Shown: piece by piece, positions 1 through 9,375 of the stretch
Layout: each line of letters starts with the position of its first letter
Numbering within the stretch: the first letter of the stretch is position 1
Source: DATAOG01 sp963753685
GTDB lineage: Bacteria > Pseudomonadota > Alphaproteobacteria > Geminicoccales > Geminicoccaceae
Length of the DNA stretch: 64,000 bases
NCBI GenBank assembly: GCA_963753685.1
Contig: CAVWDE010000007.1
Coordinates: 62,001 to 126,000, forward strand
Direction of reading: 5' to 3'
Program-made: the position numbers and the translations under genes
The notes under the pieces: model-generated
The model's database searches: none
What the model was told of the DNA's origin: nothing
Seen by the model: only the letters and a program-made list of their open reading frames with translations

Positions 1-377
1 CGTTCGGGCCAGCGCCTCGAAGTAGCGGAGCCGCTTCAGCGTCAGACTTGCTATAAGATCATCTTATTGCCGCAGTCAGAAAATTCGACTTAACCTTATG
101 AGACCGCTTTGTTAGGAGTGTGTCAAGGGGGTAGGGAACGGCCAAGGTCGCAACTGCCGCGCGTGACGAGGGCAGACGATGCGTCGATGCCTGATGTGCC
201 GAGCAGCCTGAACGTTGGCGCCTTCGGCTCGATCCTGTTTCAGGACGGTCCCGTGCCCAATCCACTCGTCTGGCGCGTTGCCATCGCGCCGACCATCGCA
301 GAGGATCGCGTTCCAGAGCATCCGTGGCCCTTAGCCAGGAAGCGGCTCAGCCAACGCAGCCACGATCGGAGAGAAAC
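1..377. other. Intergenic region upstream of katG
   Basis: No protein with recognisable family features was found on either strand here; open frames present are short and basic or arginine-rich, as expected for GC-rich non-coding or antisense reading. The first 120 bases are clearly more AT-rich than the rest of the window and contain a perfect 7-1-7 inverted repeat (listed separately), so this is likely regulatory sequence for katG or for a gene beyond the left edge. A purine-rich ribosome binding site precedes the katG start at the right end. Confidence 0.6.
53..67. promoter_or_regulatory. 7-1-7 inverted repeat, Fur/PerR-type operator candidate
   Basis: ATAAGAT-C-ATCTTAT is a perfect inverted repeat of seven bases around one central base. 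This architecture is that of Fur-superfamily boxes (Fur, PerR, FurA), and FurA/PerR-type regulators control catalase-peroxidase genes in several bacteria. It lies about 310 bases upstream of the katG start, in a locally AT-rich stretch. No fur-family gene is visible in the window, so the assignment is inference; the repeat itself is directly seen. Confidence 0.4.
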
Positions 378-2558
<2,181 letters not shown>

Positions 2559-2628
2559 TCTGGACGGAACGGCGTTCGAGCGCGGCTAGGTCCCAGCTGC
2601 GTTCGAGCGCCGGGTCTGGTGCTGATCA

Positions 2629-2669
2629 CACCCGCGGGCGGCCGCCCGGATCAGGCGCGTCCGCGGGTG
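2629..2669. terminator. Inverted repeat between convergent genes
   Basis: CACCCGCGG at 2629-2637 pairs perfectly with CCGCGGGTG at 2661-2669, a 9-bp stem with a 23-base loop that itself contains a GGGCGGCCGCCC palindrome. It sits at the junction where katG and the minus-strand TVP38 gene converge and overlaps the stop codon of the latter. There is no T-run, so a simple intrinsic terminator is not proven. A 12-base direct repeat (GCGTTCGAGCGC at 2572 and 2599) lies just to the left. Confidence 0.3.
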
Positions 2670-3418
2670 CGCCAGGTGCGGTAGGCGACCGGCAGCAGGG
2701 CGAGCGCCGCGAGGCCGACCAGCGGCAGGAGGATCTCCGGCCGGACGAAGCTGCTGAGATGGACCGGCGCGCCGCTGCCCAGGACCGCGCCGAGGCCGGA
2801 GCCCAGATGCGCGAACAGCAGGGTCCCGGGCAGCAGGCCGAGCACCGCGCTGACCACGAAGGTGCGCACGCGCACGCCGCAGGCCGCCGGGATGCCGATC
2901 ACCACCGCGGACGGGAAGATCGGCACCAGGTGGAGCACGAACACGTAGCTCAGCGCATTGGCCCGGAAGGTCTCGGCGAACCGCACCAGCGAGGGGCCCG
3001 CCCGGGTGCGCAGGCGGTTGCCGAGCGCGCTGCGCGCGAGCACGAACACCGCAGTCGCTGCGAGCGTGGTCGCGACCAGGACGTAGGCGGTCCCCTGGAG
3101 CCAGCCGAACAGATAGCCGCCGATCACCGTCAGCAGCGCGCTGCCCGGTACCGACACGGCGACCGAGGCGGCATAGATCGCCATGAACAGGAACGAGGCG
3201 AGGATCGGGGTGCCGGCGACGAAGCCGAGCAGCCAGAGATGGTGCTGGCGCAAGACGTCCATCGCCACGCCGGCATCGAGGCCGAACGCTGCCGCCACGC
3301 CCGCGCCGATCAACAGGACCAGCAACGCCAGGACGGTCAAGCTTTGCCAGCGGCCGTTGCCGAGTGGTTGCGCCAGCTCGAGCGGCGACCCAGGCTCCGG
3401 ATCCGAGATGTGTTTCAA
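2651..3418 (-). CDS. TVP38/TMEM64-family (DedA-like) membrane protein
   Basis: Predicted inner-membrane protein of the TVP38/TMEM64/VTT group. About five to six hydrophobic segments are visible, including a conserved-looking block with SVPGSALLTVIGGYLFGW and later HLVPIFPSAVVIGIPA and GLLPGTLLFAHLG, which match the pattern of the family (glycine/proline-rich re-entrant region). Members are linked to lipid scrambling or undecaprenyl-phosphate handling; the role here is not known. The open frame continues far upstream, but the family-like part starts around a TTG at 3418 (255 residues); the exact start is uncertain. The gene converges with katG. Confidence 0.75.
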   Translation of the reverse strand: MKHISDPEPGSPLELAQPLGNGRWQSLTVLALLVLLIGAGVAAAFGLDAGVAMDVLRQHHLWLLGFVAGTPILASFLFMAIYAASVAVSVPGSALLTVIGGYLFGWLQGTAYVLVATTLAATAVFVLARSALGNRLRTRAGPSLVRFAETFRANALSYVFVLHLVPIFPSAVVIGIPAACGVRVRTFVVSAVLGLLPGTLLFAHLGSGLGAVLGSGAPVHLSSFVRPEILLPLVGLAALALLPVAYRTWRTRGRA

Positions 3419-3583
3419 GCGATGTTCCCGATCAGTCCAAGGCGCAGGTTCAATTGGCTCTAATCGGCAAAGATGTCCAGTCGGTTGACGACTTGGTGCG
3501 TCCATTTTGCGCGCGCCTGACGTGCGCCACGAGCGGTCCGGCGATCGTTGAGCAATGCCAGCACGACCGCTATACCGGCGCGC

Positions 3584-4105
3584 ATGGCAGTCACCCAGGA
3601 CGAGCTGCTGCGGCGGCTGGACGAGCTCGGGATCGGGCACCGGACCTTCGCCCATGTGCCGGTGTTCACCGTCGAAGAGGCGCGCCAGCATACCGCCGAG
3701 CTCCCCGGCGGCCACTGCAAGAGCCTGTTCCTCAAGGACAAGAAGGGTGGCCTCTGGCTCCTGGTCTGCCTCGATCACCGGCGGATCGACATGGGCCGGC
3801 TGGCCAAGGTGATCGGCAGCGCGCGTCTGTCCTTCGGCCAGCCGGAGCTGCTGCAGGCGACGCTCGGCGTGACCCCGGGCGCGGTCACGCCGTTCGCTCT
3901 GATCAACGACCGCGCACGGCGGGTCCAGCCGCTGCTCGACCAGGCCATGCTGGCCCAGCCCCTGCTCAACTATCACCCTCTGACCAACGCCGCGACGACC
4001 ACCATCAACGCGCCCGATCTGCTCACCTTCATCGAGGCCTGCGGTCACCGGCCGCAGATCCTGGATCTCGACGCAACCGGCATCGCCAGCCCCGAGATCG
4101 GCTAG
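3584..4105 (+). CDS. YbaK/ProX-type prolyl-tRNA deacylase
   Basis: Trans-editing protein of the YbaK/EbsC/ProXp superfamily that hydrolyses misacylated tRNA (for example Ala-tRNA-Pro) in the cytoplasm. The 173-residue product carries the lysine-bearing CKSLFLKDKKG strand, the PGAVTPFALIND motif and the NYHPLTNAATTTI strand typical of PrdX/ProX proteins. ATG 3584 is preferred over an upstream TTG because family similarity begins at MAVTQDELLRRLDELG. It is divergent from the TVP38 gene and followed by mscL on the same strand after a 117-base gap. Confidence 0.85.
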   Translation: MAVTQDELLRRLDELGIGHRTFAHVPVFTVEEARQHTAELPGGHCKSLFLKDKKGGLWLLVCLDHRRIDMGRLAKVIGSARLSFGQPELLQATLGVTPGAVTPFALINDRARRVQPLLDQAMLAQPLLNYHPLTNAATTTINAPDLLTFIEACGHRPQILDLDATGIASPEIG

Positions 4106-4222
4106 ATCGACCGTGCTCCCGTCGGCCATGCCGGGGATTTGAGCGCGGCCCCGATCTGGCCTAGCATGGTGCTCCGCAACCGGGTCGTCGCCAGCGGCGC
4201 GACCCCAAGGGGGGACAGGCTC

Positions 4223-4654
4223 ATGTCCGGGTTCTTTCAGGAATTCAAAGAGTTCGCCATGCGCGGCAACGTCGTCGACCTGGCCGTCGGGCTGGTCATC
4301 GGCGCGGCGTTCGGCGCGATCGTCAACTCGCTGGTCAACGACGTCATCATGCCGCCGATCGGCCTGATCATGGGCAACATCGACTTCTCGAACCTGTTCA
4401 TCAATCTGTCCGGCCAGGAGTATCCGTCACTGCCGGCTGCCCGCGCGGCGGGCGCGCCGGTGATCGCCTACGGCGCGTTCATCAACGCGGTGATCAACTT
4501 CGTGATCGTGGCGTTCGCGATCTTCCTGGTGGTCAAGGGCATGAACCGGCTGCGCCGCAAGCAGGAGGCGGCGCCCGAGGAGACCCCGGTGCCGCCGCGT
4601 CAGGAGACCCTGCTCGAGGAGATCCGCGACCTGTTGAAGGCGCGCGCGCCTTAG
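4223..4654 (+). CDS. mscL: Large-conductance mechanosensitive channel MscL
   Basis: Pentameric inner-membrane channel that opens under membrane tension to release solutes after osmotic downshock. The 143-residue protein begins MSGFFQEFKEFAMRGNVVD, has the glycine-rich first membrane helix (AVGLVIGAAFGAIVNSLV), a short periplasmic loop, a second helix (INFVIVAFAIFLVV) and a charged C-terminal helix, all at the usual length. The start is fixed by an AAGGGGGGA ribosome binding site at 4208-4216. An in-frame start at 4139 would add 28 residues that are unlike the family. It converges with the minus-strand protease gene. Confidence 0.97.
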   Translation: MSGFFQEFKEFAMRGNVVDLAVGLVIGAAFGAIVNSLVNDVIMPPIGLIMGNIDFSNLFINLSGQEYPSLPAARAAGAPVIAYGAFINAVINFVIVAFAIFLVVKGMNRLRRKQEAAPEETPVPPRQETLLEEIRDLLKARAP

Positions 4655-4670
4655 ACCGGCGGGCCGCCGA

Positions 4671-5591
4671 TCACTGCCCCGCGGTATCGAAGGTGTTGCA
4701 GCTGCGGGGATCGCCCGAGCTCATGCCCTGCTTGAACCAGCGCACGCGCTGCGCGGAGCTGCCGTGGGTGAAGGCATCGGGCACGACGTAGCCCTGCGCC
4801 TGCCGTTGCAGCCGGTCGTCGCCGATCGCGGCGGCCGCGTTCAGAGCTTCCTCGACGTCGCCCTGCTCCAGCAGGTGGCGGTCGTTGGCATTATGGCCCC
4901 ACACCCCGGCGAAGCAGTCGGCCTGCAGCTCCATCATCACCGACAGCGCGTTGGCCCCGCGCTCGCCCGCCTTTTGGCGCGCGGCCTGCACCTGGTCCGC
5001 GATCCCGAGCAGGTTCTGCACGTGGTGGCCGACCTCATGCGCGATCACGTAGGCCTGGGCGAAGTCGCCCGGCGCTCCGAACCGGTCGTGCAGCTCGTCG
5101 AAGAAGGTGAGGTCGATGTAGACCTTCTGATCGCCCGGACAATAGAACGGGCCCATCGCGGCGCGGGCGAAGCCGCAGGCCGACTGAACCGCGCCCGAGA
5201 ACAGCACGAGCTTCGGGTCGCGGTAGGTGCGGCCCATCTGCTCGAACAGCGTGTGCCAGGTGTCCTCGGTGTCGGCGAGCACGGCCGAGACGAACGCCGC
5301 GGCCTGATCGTTCGCCGGCGGGCGCGTGCCGGACGGCGCCTGCTGGTAGGGAACGCCGGTGGACGAGTCCTGGAGCAGAAGGCTCGGGTCGATGCCGAGC
5401 CACCAGCCCAGCGCCAGCAGGATCAGGAGGCCGATGCCGCCGATGCCGCCGCCGCGCGCGACGCCGCCGCCGCGGCCGCGCCCGAGGCCGCCCGGGATGC
5501 CGATCCGGCCCGGGACGTCCATGCCGACCGGCGTGCCCATGCCGCGGCGGTCCTCGACGTTCTGACTGCGTCGCCCGAGCTGCCAGCGCAT
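4671..5591 (-). CDS. YpfJ-family putative neutral zinc metallopeptidase
   Basis: 306-residue protein of the YpfJ family (PF04228). The N-terminus is polar and glycine-rich with one membrane segment at about residues 51-66, followed by the conserved MGPFYCPGDQKVYID strand and the HEVGH zinc motif (His185, Glu186, His189). It is probably an inner-membrane-anchored metalloprotease with a periplasmic catalytic domain; substrate unknown. ATG 5591 follows an AAAGAGGGAG ribosome binding site. The frame of the upstream DUF533 gene runs 169 bases into this gene, which is unusual and probably reflects a one-base change in that gene. Confidence 0.9.
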   Translation of the reverse strand: MRWQLGRRSQNVEDRRGMGTPVGMDVPGRIGIPGGLGRGRGGGVARGGGIGGIGLLILLALGWWLGIDPSLLLQDSSTGVPYQQAPSGTRPPANDQAAAFVSAVLADTEDTWHTLFEQMGRTYRDPKLVLFSGAVQSACGFARAAMGPFYCPGDQKVYIDLTFFDELHDRFGAPGDFAQAYVIAHEVGHHVQNLLGIADQVQAARQKAGERGANALSVMMELQADCFAGVWGHNANDRHLLEQGDVEEALNAAAAIGDDRLQRQAQGYVVPDAFTHGSSAQRVRWFKQGMSSGDPRSCNTFDTAGQ

Positions 5592-6451
5592 GGTCGCGCT
5601 CCCTCTTTCGACCGCCGCCCGTGGCTCAGGGCTGCGGCAGGCACGTGGAGCGAGTGATGGATGCGCTGGACCGTGTCCGGGGTCAGGTTCAAGCCCTCGG
5701 CCAGGCGGCGCAGATAGTCACGCTCCGCCGCCGTATCGACCTCGATCGCCAGGAGCGATGCGGCGTAGACCTGGACCGCGACCTCCGGGGACCCGACCGC
5801 GCCGATCAGCCGGTTCAGATCGGCCGGGCCCTGCATCTCCTCGAGCACGAAGCTGCGGCCCTCGTCGCTGGCGCCGCCCTCTTCGAGCTTGCTGACGATC
5901 CGCTGCATCTCGCCCTGGTCGATCTGACCATCGGCCTTGGCGGCGGCGATCATCGCCCGCAGAATCAGCTGCGCGCGATTTTCCAGTTCCTGCTCCTCGC
6001 TCGCATCCTGCGGTTCGCGCAGACCAAGCGGCGCCTGTCCGGCAGCCTGGTCGGCACCCGGCGCCGCCGCCCCCACCTGATAGTCCTTGAGCGCCGACAT
6101 CGCGATGCCGCCGAGCAACGCCAGAAGGCCGCCGCCCATCGCCCCTTTGACCGCGCCGCCACCGCCGCCGAGCAGGGCGCCGGCAACGGCCCCCAATCCG
6201 CCCACCGCTAGCGGATCGCCGCGCTGCACCGAGCTGCCGGCGCGGCCGAGCATGCTTCCCGCCATGCCGACGATGCTGCCCAAAGCACCGCCCAGGCCGC
6301 CGGCCTGCGCGCCTGATCCGAACAGCCCCGCGAGCGGGTCGTCGGGGCTGCCGAGCGCGTCCGGCCCGAGGGCATGGCGCATCCGGTTGGCGGTGGTGTC
6401 GGTCATCGCGGCCTGCATCACTTGGCCGAGCAGATCGCGCGCGTTGAACAT
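5423..6451 (-). CDS. DUF533/TerB-like protein with probable frame error at 3' end
   Basis: The N-terminal part (MFNARDLLGQVMQ...) has a long alanine/glycine-rich hydrophobic region, followed by a TerB-like all-helical domain (LILRAMIAAAKADGQIDQGEMQRIV and LAIEVDTAAERDYLRRLAEGLNL) as in YebE/DUF533 proteins. Function of the family is unknown. The last ~65 residues are low-complexity Ala/Arg/Ser sequence read in the wrong frame of ypfJ. Loss of one base in the GGG run at 5629-5631 would end the protein at a stop at 5626-5628, directly after the helical domain and before the ypfJ ribosome binding site. I therefore regard 5626 as the probable natural end. Confidence 0.7.
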   Translation of the reverse strand: MFNARDLLGQVMQAAMTDTTANRMRHALGPDALGSPDDPLAGLFGSGAQAGGLGGALGSIVGMAGSMLGRAGSSVQRGDPLAVGGLGAVAGALLGGGGGAVKGAMGGGLLALLGGIAMSALKDYQVGAAAPGADQAAGQAPLGLREPQDASEEQELENRAQLILRAMIAAAKADGQIDQGEMQRIVSKLEEGGASDEGRSFVLEEMQGPADLNRLIGAVGSPEVAVQVYAASLLAIEVDTAAERDYLRRLAEGLNLTPDTVQRIHHSLHVPAAALSHGRRSKEGARPCAGSSGDAVRTSRTAAAWARRSAWTSRAGSASRAASGAAAAAASRAAAASAASAS

Positions 6452-6560
6452 GGTCTCCCCTTCCCCAATGAACGCTGGCCCGGTGCGCTGCCTGCAGGCC
6501 CCCGGGCGGCGCCGGGGTCGAACCCGCCGACGCCGGCACGACCCATGGCGAGCCCGGCGT

Positions 6561-6968
6561 TCAGTGCGAGATCAAGGCCGGCAGCGACTTCGCCTGCTCG
6601 ATCCATTTGGCGACCTGCTTCACGCTCGGGCGCTGTCGCACCAGCTTGCGGGCCGCGTTGACCTCTTCCATTTTGGCCACGAGGTTTTCGGCATTTCGAT
6701 GCTTCAGCTCCTTGACCGTATCGACGCCGGCCGCCTCCAGCAGTTCCGAGTATTCCTCACCCACGCCGGCGAGGCGCATCAGATCTGCCATGTTGGCCCA
6801 CTTGAGAAGTCGCGCCTCGTCGACGCCGGTCGACTGCGCGACCGTTTTGCGGCCTTTCGCGGACGCGCATTGCTCCAACAGATGCTTGGTGCTGGTGATG
6901 CCCGACTTGGCGAGCTTGGTGGCGTAGCTGGGTCCGATCCCTTCGATCTCCTGGATCCGGTAGGTCAT
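6561..6968 (-). CDS. DUF4332 helix-hairpin-helix protein
   Basis: 135-residue soluble protein made of two helix-hairpin-helix-like repeats: IEGIGPSYATKLAKSGI near the N-terminus and MRLAGVGEEYSELLEAAGV in the middle. This is the pattern of the DUF4332 family, whose members may bind DNA or act as scaffolds; no enzymatic motif is seen. The start ATG 6968 is preceded by a short purine run. The gene stands alone between the DUF533 gene and folD, all on the minus strand, and codon use looks like that of its neighbours. Confidence 0.85.
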   Translation of the reverse strand: MTYRIQEIEGIGPSYATKLAKSGITSTKHLLEQCASAKGRKTVAQSTGVDEARLLKWANMADLMRLAGVGEEYSELLEAAGVDTVKELKHRNAENLVAKMEEVNAARKLVRQRPSVKQVAKWIEQAKSLPALISH

Positions 6969-7069
6969 TCTCGTTGCCTCCCAACGTCCCCGGCACCCCT
7001 AATGGTGTCGCCAATTCATACCAGGTTGTAACGCCGTGTAAAACAGTCGTCGTCAGGGGCGCCGCACCC

Positions 7070-7957
7070 TCAGCCCAGCTGGTTCTGCGCCGCGATCAAG
7101 GTGTTGCGCAGCAGGCAGGCGACCGTCATCGGGCCGACCCCGCCCGGCACCGGCGTGATCGCGCCCGCGACTTCGGCCGCCTCCTCGAAGGCAACATCGC
7201 CGACCAGCCGGCTCTGGCCGTCTGCGTCCTGCACCCGGTTGATGCCGACGTCGATCACGGTCGCCCCCGGCCTGATCCAGTCGCCGCGCACGATCAGGGG
7301 CTGGCCGACGGCGGCGACCACGATCTCGGCGCGCCGGCACTCGGCCGGCAGGTCAACGGTCCGCGAATGGGCGATGGTCACGGTGCAGCTGGCTGCCAGC
7401 AGGAGTGCTGCGACCGGCTTGCCGACGATGTTCGAGCGGCCAATCACGATCGCGCGGCGGCCGGTCAGATCCTGGCCCAAGGTCCGGTGCAGGAGGATCA
7501 GGCAGCCCATCGGCGTGCACGGCACCAGCAGGCGCGGGTCGAGCGCGCCAACGGTCGCGACCAGCCGGCCGACGTTGTGCGGGTGAAAGCCATCGACATC
7601 CTTGGCCGGGTCGATCGCCTCGAGCACGCGCTTGGGCGCGATCTGCGCCGGCAGCGGCAGCTGGACCAGGATGCCGTGCACGCAGGGATCGCGATTGAGC
7701 ATCCGGATCTGGTCGAGCAGGGCCGCCTCGGTGGTGGTTTCGGCGAGCGCGATCAGCCGGCCGTCGACACCGGCCTCGGCGGCCATCCTCGCCTTGGTGC
7801 GGACGTAGGCCCGGCTGGCCGGGTGATCGCCGATCAGGATCACGCGCAGGCCGGGTGGCGATCCGTGCCGGGCGGCGAAGGCGGCGGCTCCGGCGGCGAT
7901 CTCGGCGCGCAGCTCCGCGGCGGCGGCCTTGCCGTCGATGATCCGCGCGACGGTCAC
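7070..7957 (-). CDS. folD: Bifunctional methylenetetrahydrofolate dehydrogenase/cyclohydrolase FolD
   Basis: Interconverts 5,10-methylene- and 10-formyl-tetrahydrofolate using NADP in the cytoplasm, supplying one-carbon units. The 295-residue product has the substrate motif YVRTKARMAAEAG (catalytic Lys), VHGILVQLPLP, KDVDGFHP, the IGRSNIVGKP nucleotide-binding loop and the C-terminal TPVPGGVGPMTVA. Length and motif order are normal. Its start overlaps the stop of the DUF167 gene by four bases (ATGA), so yggT, the DUF167 gene and folD form one operon. Confidence 0.97.
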   Translation of the reverse strand: MTVARIIDGKAAAAELRAEIAAGAAAFAARHGSPPGLRVILIGDHPASRAYVRTKARMAAEAGVDGRLIALAETTTEAALLDQIRMLNRDPCVHGILVQLPLPAQIAPKRVLEAIDPAKDVDGFHPHNVGRLVATVGALDPRLLVPCTPMGCLILLHRTLGQDLTGRRAIVIGRSNIVGKPVAALLLAASCTVTIAHSRTVDLPAECRRAEIVVAAVGQPLIVRGDWIRPGATVIDVGINRVQDADGQSRLVGDVAFEEAAEVAGAITPVPGGVGPMTVACLLRNTLIAAQNQLG

Positions 7958-8295
7958 CCGCCCTGTCCCGGCTGCTCGATCGCCCGGAGTTCGGCCAGCA
8001 GGCGTTCGGGCGACCCCTCGACGTGCAGGATCTTGCGCCGCGCCGTGGCGCCGCTGACCAGCCGGAGGGCGCTCGCCGGCAGCCGCCAGCGCTTGGCCAG
8101 GAGCTTGATCAGGGCGGCGTTGGCTTTGCCGGCCTCCGGGGCCGTGGTCAGACGCACGGCCAAGTAGGCGACGCCCCGGGCATCGGTCTCGATGCCCTGC
8201 ACAGCACTCCTGGCCGCCCGCGGCGTCACCCGGACCGCCAGCCGCACGCCGTTGGCCTGACCGTTCATCCAGCTCGAGGTCTGAGCCTCCGGCAC
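7954..8295 (-). CDS. YggU/DUF167 family protein
   Basis: Small protein of the DUF167 (YggU) family, function unknown. The family core is visible: RLAVRVTPRAARSAV, YLAVRLTTAPEAGKANAALIKLLAKRW and the closing ...SGATARRKILHVEG. The start may be 8295, five bases after the yggT stop, or an internal ATG at 8268 that begins MNGQANGVRL; either is plausible. Overlap of four bases with folD and close spacing with yggT indicate co-transcription. YggT/YggU pairs are a conserved neighbourhood in many proteobacteria. Confidence 0.9.
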   Translation of the reverse strand: MPEAQTSSWMNGQANGVRLAVRVTPRAARSAVQGIETDARGVAYLAVRLTTAPEAGKANAALIKLLAKRWRLPASALRLVSGATARRKILHVEGSPERLLAELRAIEQPGQGG

Positions 8296-8300
8296 GGCGT

Positions 8301-8579
8301 TCAGACGAACATCTGCCAGAGCAGGCGGCGCACGAACACCAGCAGCAGGATCAGCACCAGCGGCGAGAGGTCGATGCCGCCGAGGTTCGGCAACAGATTG
8401 CGGATCGGCCGCAGCACGGGCTCGGTCGCGCGATGCAGGAAGTCACCGATCTGATTGACGAAGGCGTTGCGCGTGTTGATCACGTTGAACGCGACCAGCC
8501 AGCTGAGGATGACCGAGGCGATGACCACCCAGATGTACAGCTCGAGGAGGGTGTCGATGAGCCAGTGGAACGGGTTCAT
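8301..8579 (-). CDS. YggT family integral membrane protein
   Basis: 92-residue inner-membrane protein of the YggT (CcmB3/YlmG) family. Two hydrophobic helices (LYIWVVIASVILSWLVAF and LSPLVLILLLVFVRRLLW) flank the conserved short loop with VNQIGDFLHRATEPVLRPIRN. Family members are linked to cell division or cofactor assembly in other lineages, but no firm role is known in alphaproteobacteria. It is the first gene of the yggT-yggU-folD operon; a TATAGT-like element lies upstream (complement of about 8650-8656) but no convincing -35 was found. Confidence 0.92.
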   Translation of the reverse strand: MNPFHWLIDTLLELYIWVVIASVILSWLVAFNVINTRNAFVNQIGDFLHRATEPVLRPIRNLLPNLGGIDLSPLVLILLLVFVRRLLWQMFV

Positions 8580-8721
8580 GGGCCGGGCCTGTGCGAGGCG
8601 AAACCAACCGGTACGGCGCGCGGCCGACGTCCGGCATGCTGTTGGCCCGGACTATAGCAGCTGACCGCGAGACCGCCAGCCCCGAGCGCGGGCGCCTCGG
8701 GTGACGACCCGGGGCAAGACC

Positions 8722-8750
8722 TTGACAGGCTTCGCCTCGCTCACCATACA
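8722..8750 (+). promoter_or_regulatory. Sigma-70 type promoter for tRNA-Ala genes
   Basis: A perfect -35 hexamer TTGACA (8722-8727), a 17-base spacer and a -10-like CATACA (8745-8750) are followed by the tRNA-Ala(CGC) gene at 8763, placing the expected transcription start a few bases before the mature 5' end. Spacing and position make this one of the clearest promoters in the window. Confidence 0.8.
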
Positions 8751-8762
8751 AGCTCGCGTGGC

Positions 8763-8838
8763 GGGGCCGTAGCTCAGCTGGGAGAGCGCTAGAATCGCAC
8801 TCTAGAGGTCGTGGGTTCGATCCCCATCGGCTCCACCA
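8763..8838 (+). tRNA. tRNA-Ala (anticodon CGC)
   Basis: 76-base cloverleaf with encoded CCA. Acceptor stem GGGGCCG/CGGCTCC contains the G3-U70 wobble pair that identifies alanine tRNA. The anticodon stem CTAGA/TCTAG closes a seven-base loop ATCGCAC, giving anticodon CGC, which reads GCG codons. The T arm (GTGGG TTCGATC CCCAT) is regular. It follows the promoter at 8722-8750 and is 101 bases upstream of a second tRNA-Ala. Confidence 0.95.
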
Positions 8839-8893
8839 TTCGATTTGATGCGCTGTCAGCACCAAAGCCGTGACCACCAAACCGTTGCTCGTC

Positions 8894-8933
8894 AAGCTGT
8901 CGACCATCAAGCCGTCGACCATCAAGCTGTCGA
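8894..8933 (+). repeat. 15-base tandem repeat between the two tRNA-Ala genes
   Basis: Two full copies of AAGCYGTCGACCATC (8894-8908 and 8909-8923; they differ only at T/C) are followed by a partial third copy AAGCTGTCGA (8924-8933). It lies in the spacer just upstream of the second tRNA. Function unknown; it may be a replication-slippage product in the processed spacer. Confidence 0.7.
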
Positions 8934-8939
8934 GACCGG

Positions 8940-9016
8940 GGGGCCGTAGCTCAGTTGGGTAGAGCGCGACGTTTGCACCGTCGAGGTCGTGGGTTCGACT
9001 CCCATCGGCTCCACCA
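8940..9016 (+). tRNA. tRNA-Ala (anticodon UGC)
   Basis: 77-base cloverleaf with encoded CCA and the same acceptor stem and T arm as the preceding tRNA, including G3-U70. The anticodon stem CGACG/CGTCG closes the loop TTTGCAC, giving anticodon UGC. The D loop (AGTTGGGTA) is one base longer than in the first copy. Probably co-transcribed with tRNA-Ala(CGC) from the promoter at 8722-8750. Encoding both CGC and UGC alanine isoacceptors side by side fits a genome rich in GCG/GCC codons. Confidence 0.96.
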
Positions 9017-9375
9017 GGTCCACTAGCCGGCGCCCTCGCCCGTAGTGCCAGCGCGGCCTGGCCGCCGCGCGCGCTTGGCCGCTGGCCGTGCGATCAGCCG
9101 GCAACCCTTGAAGCGCCGAGTTCGACTTCGCACATTGCCCGACGTGAGTTCCCACGACGCCCGCAGGTCGAGGTGCGCACCATCGATCCATGCCTCGGCG
9201 GCGCTCGCGGGCGATCCGTTGCTCCTGCCCGGAGGCGAGGTCTGAGCGACCGCGTTCAATCAGCCCGTGCTGCCGTCGGTGCCCCGCCGCCCCCTGGCTG
9301 GATGTTCCGCGTCCGGCTGGTGACCAGCCCGTCCGGGTGCCCGTCCCGCCGGCAGCCGCGGCGGGGCGGCGTCTG
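9017..9375. other. Intergenic region between tRNA-Ala and terC-like gene
   Basis: No gene with family support. A 78-residue minus-strand frame (9023-9259, TTG start) is arginine- and alanine-rich and resembles nothing I recognise. Because TerC/YjbE genes are often preceded by a manganese (yybP-ykoY) riboswitch, I looked for its conserved elements and did not find them convincingly. Confidence 0.5.

Noticed and set aside
2572..2610. 12-base direct repeat GCGTTCGAGCGC downstream of katG
   Set aside because: Too short and in GC-rich DNA; not part of a longer repeat family in this window.
4139..4222. N-terminal extension of mscL to 4139
   Set aside because: Family N-terminus and a strong ribosome binding site fix the start at 4223.
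8443..9191. Minus-strand ORFs translated across the tRNA-Ala genes (SNPRPLECDSSALPAELRP and VEPTTSTVQTSRSTQLSYGPP)
   Set aside because: These are the well-known artefact peptides of antisense tRNA sequence; the tRNA cloverleafs explain the DNA.
9023..9259. 78-codon minus-strand ORF downstream of the tRNA genes
   Set aside because: TTG start, Arg/Ala-rich, no recognised family, no ribosome binding site of note.
9017..9375. Possible yybP-ykoY manganese riboswitch before the TerC-like gene
   Set aside because: The conserved loop sequences could not be matched; only generic GC stems are seen.
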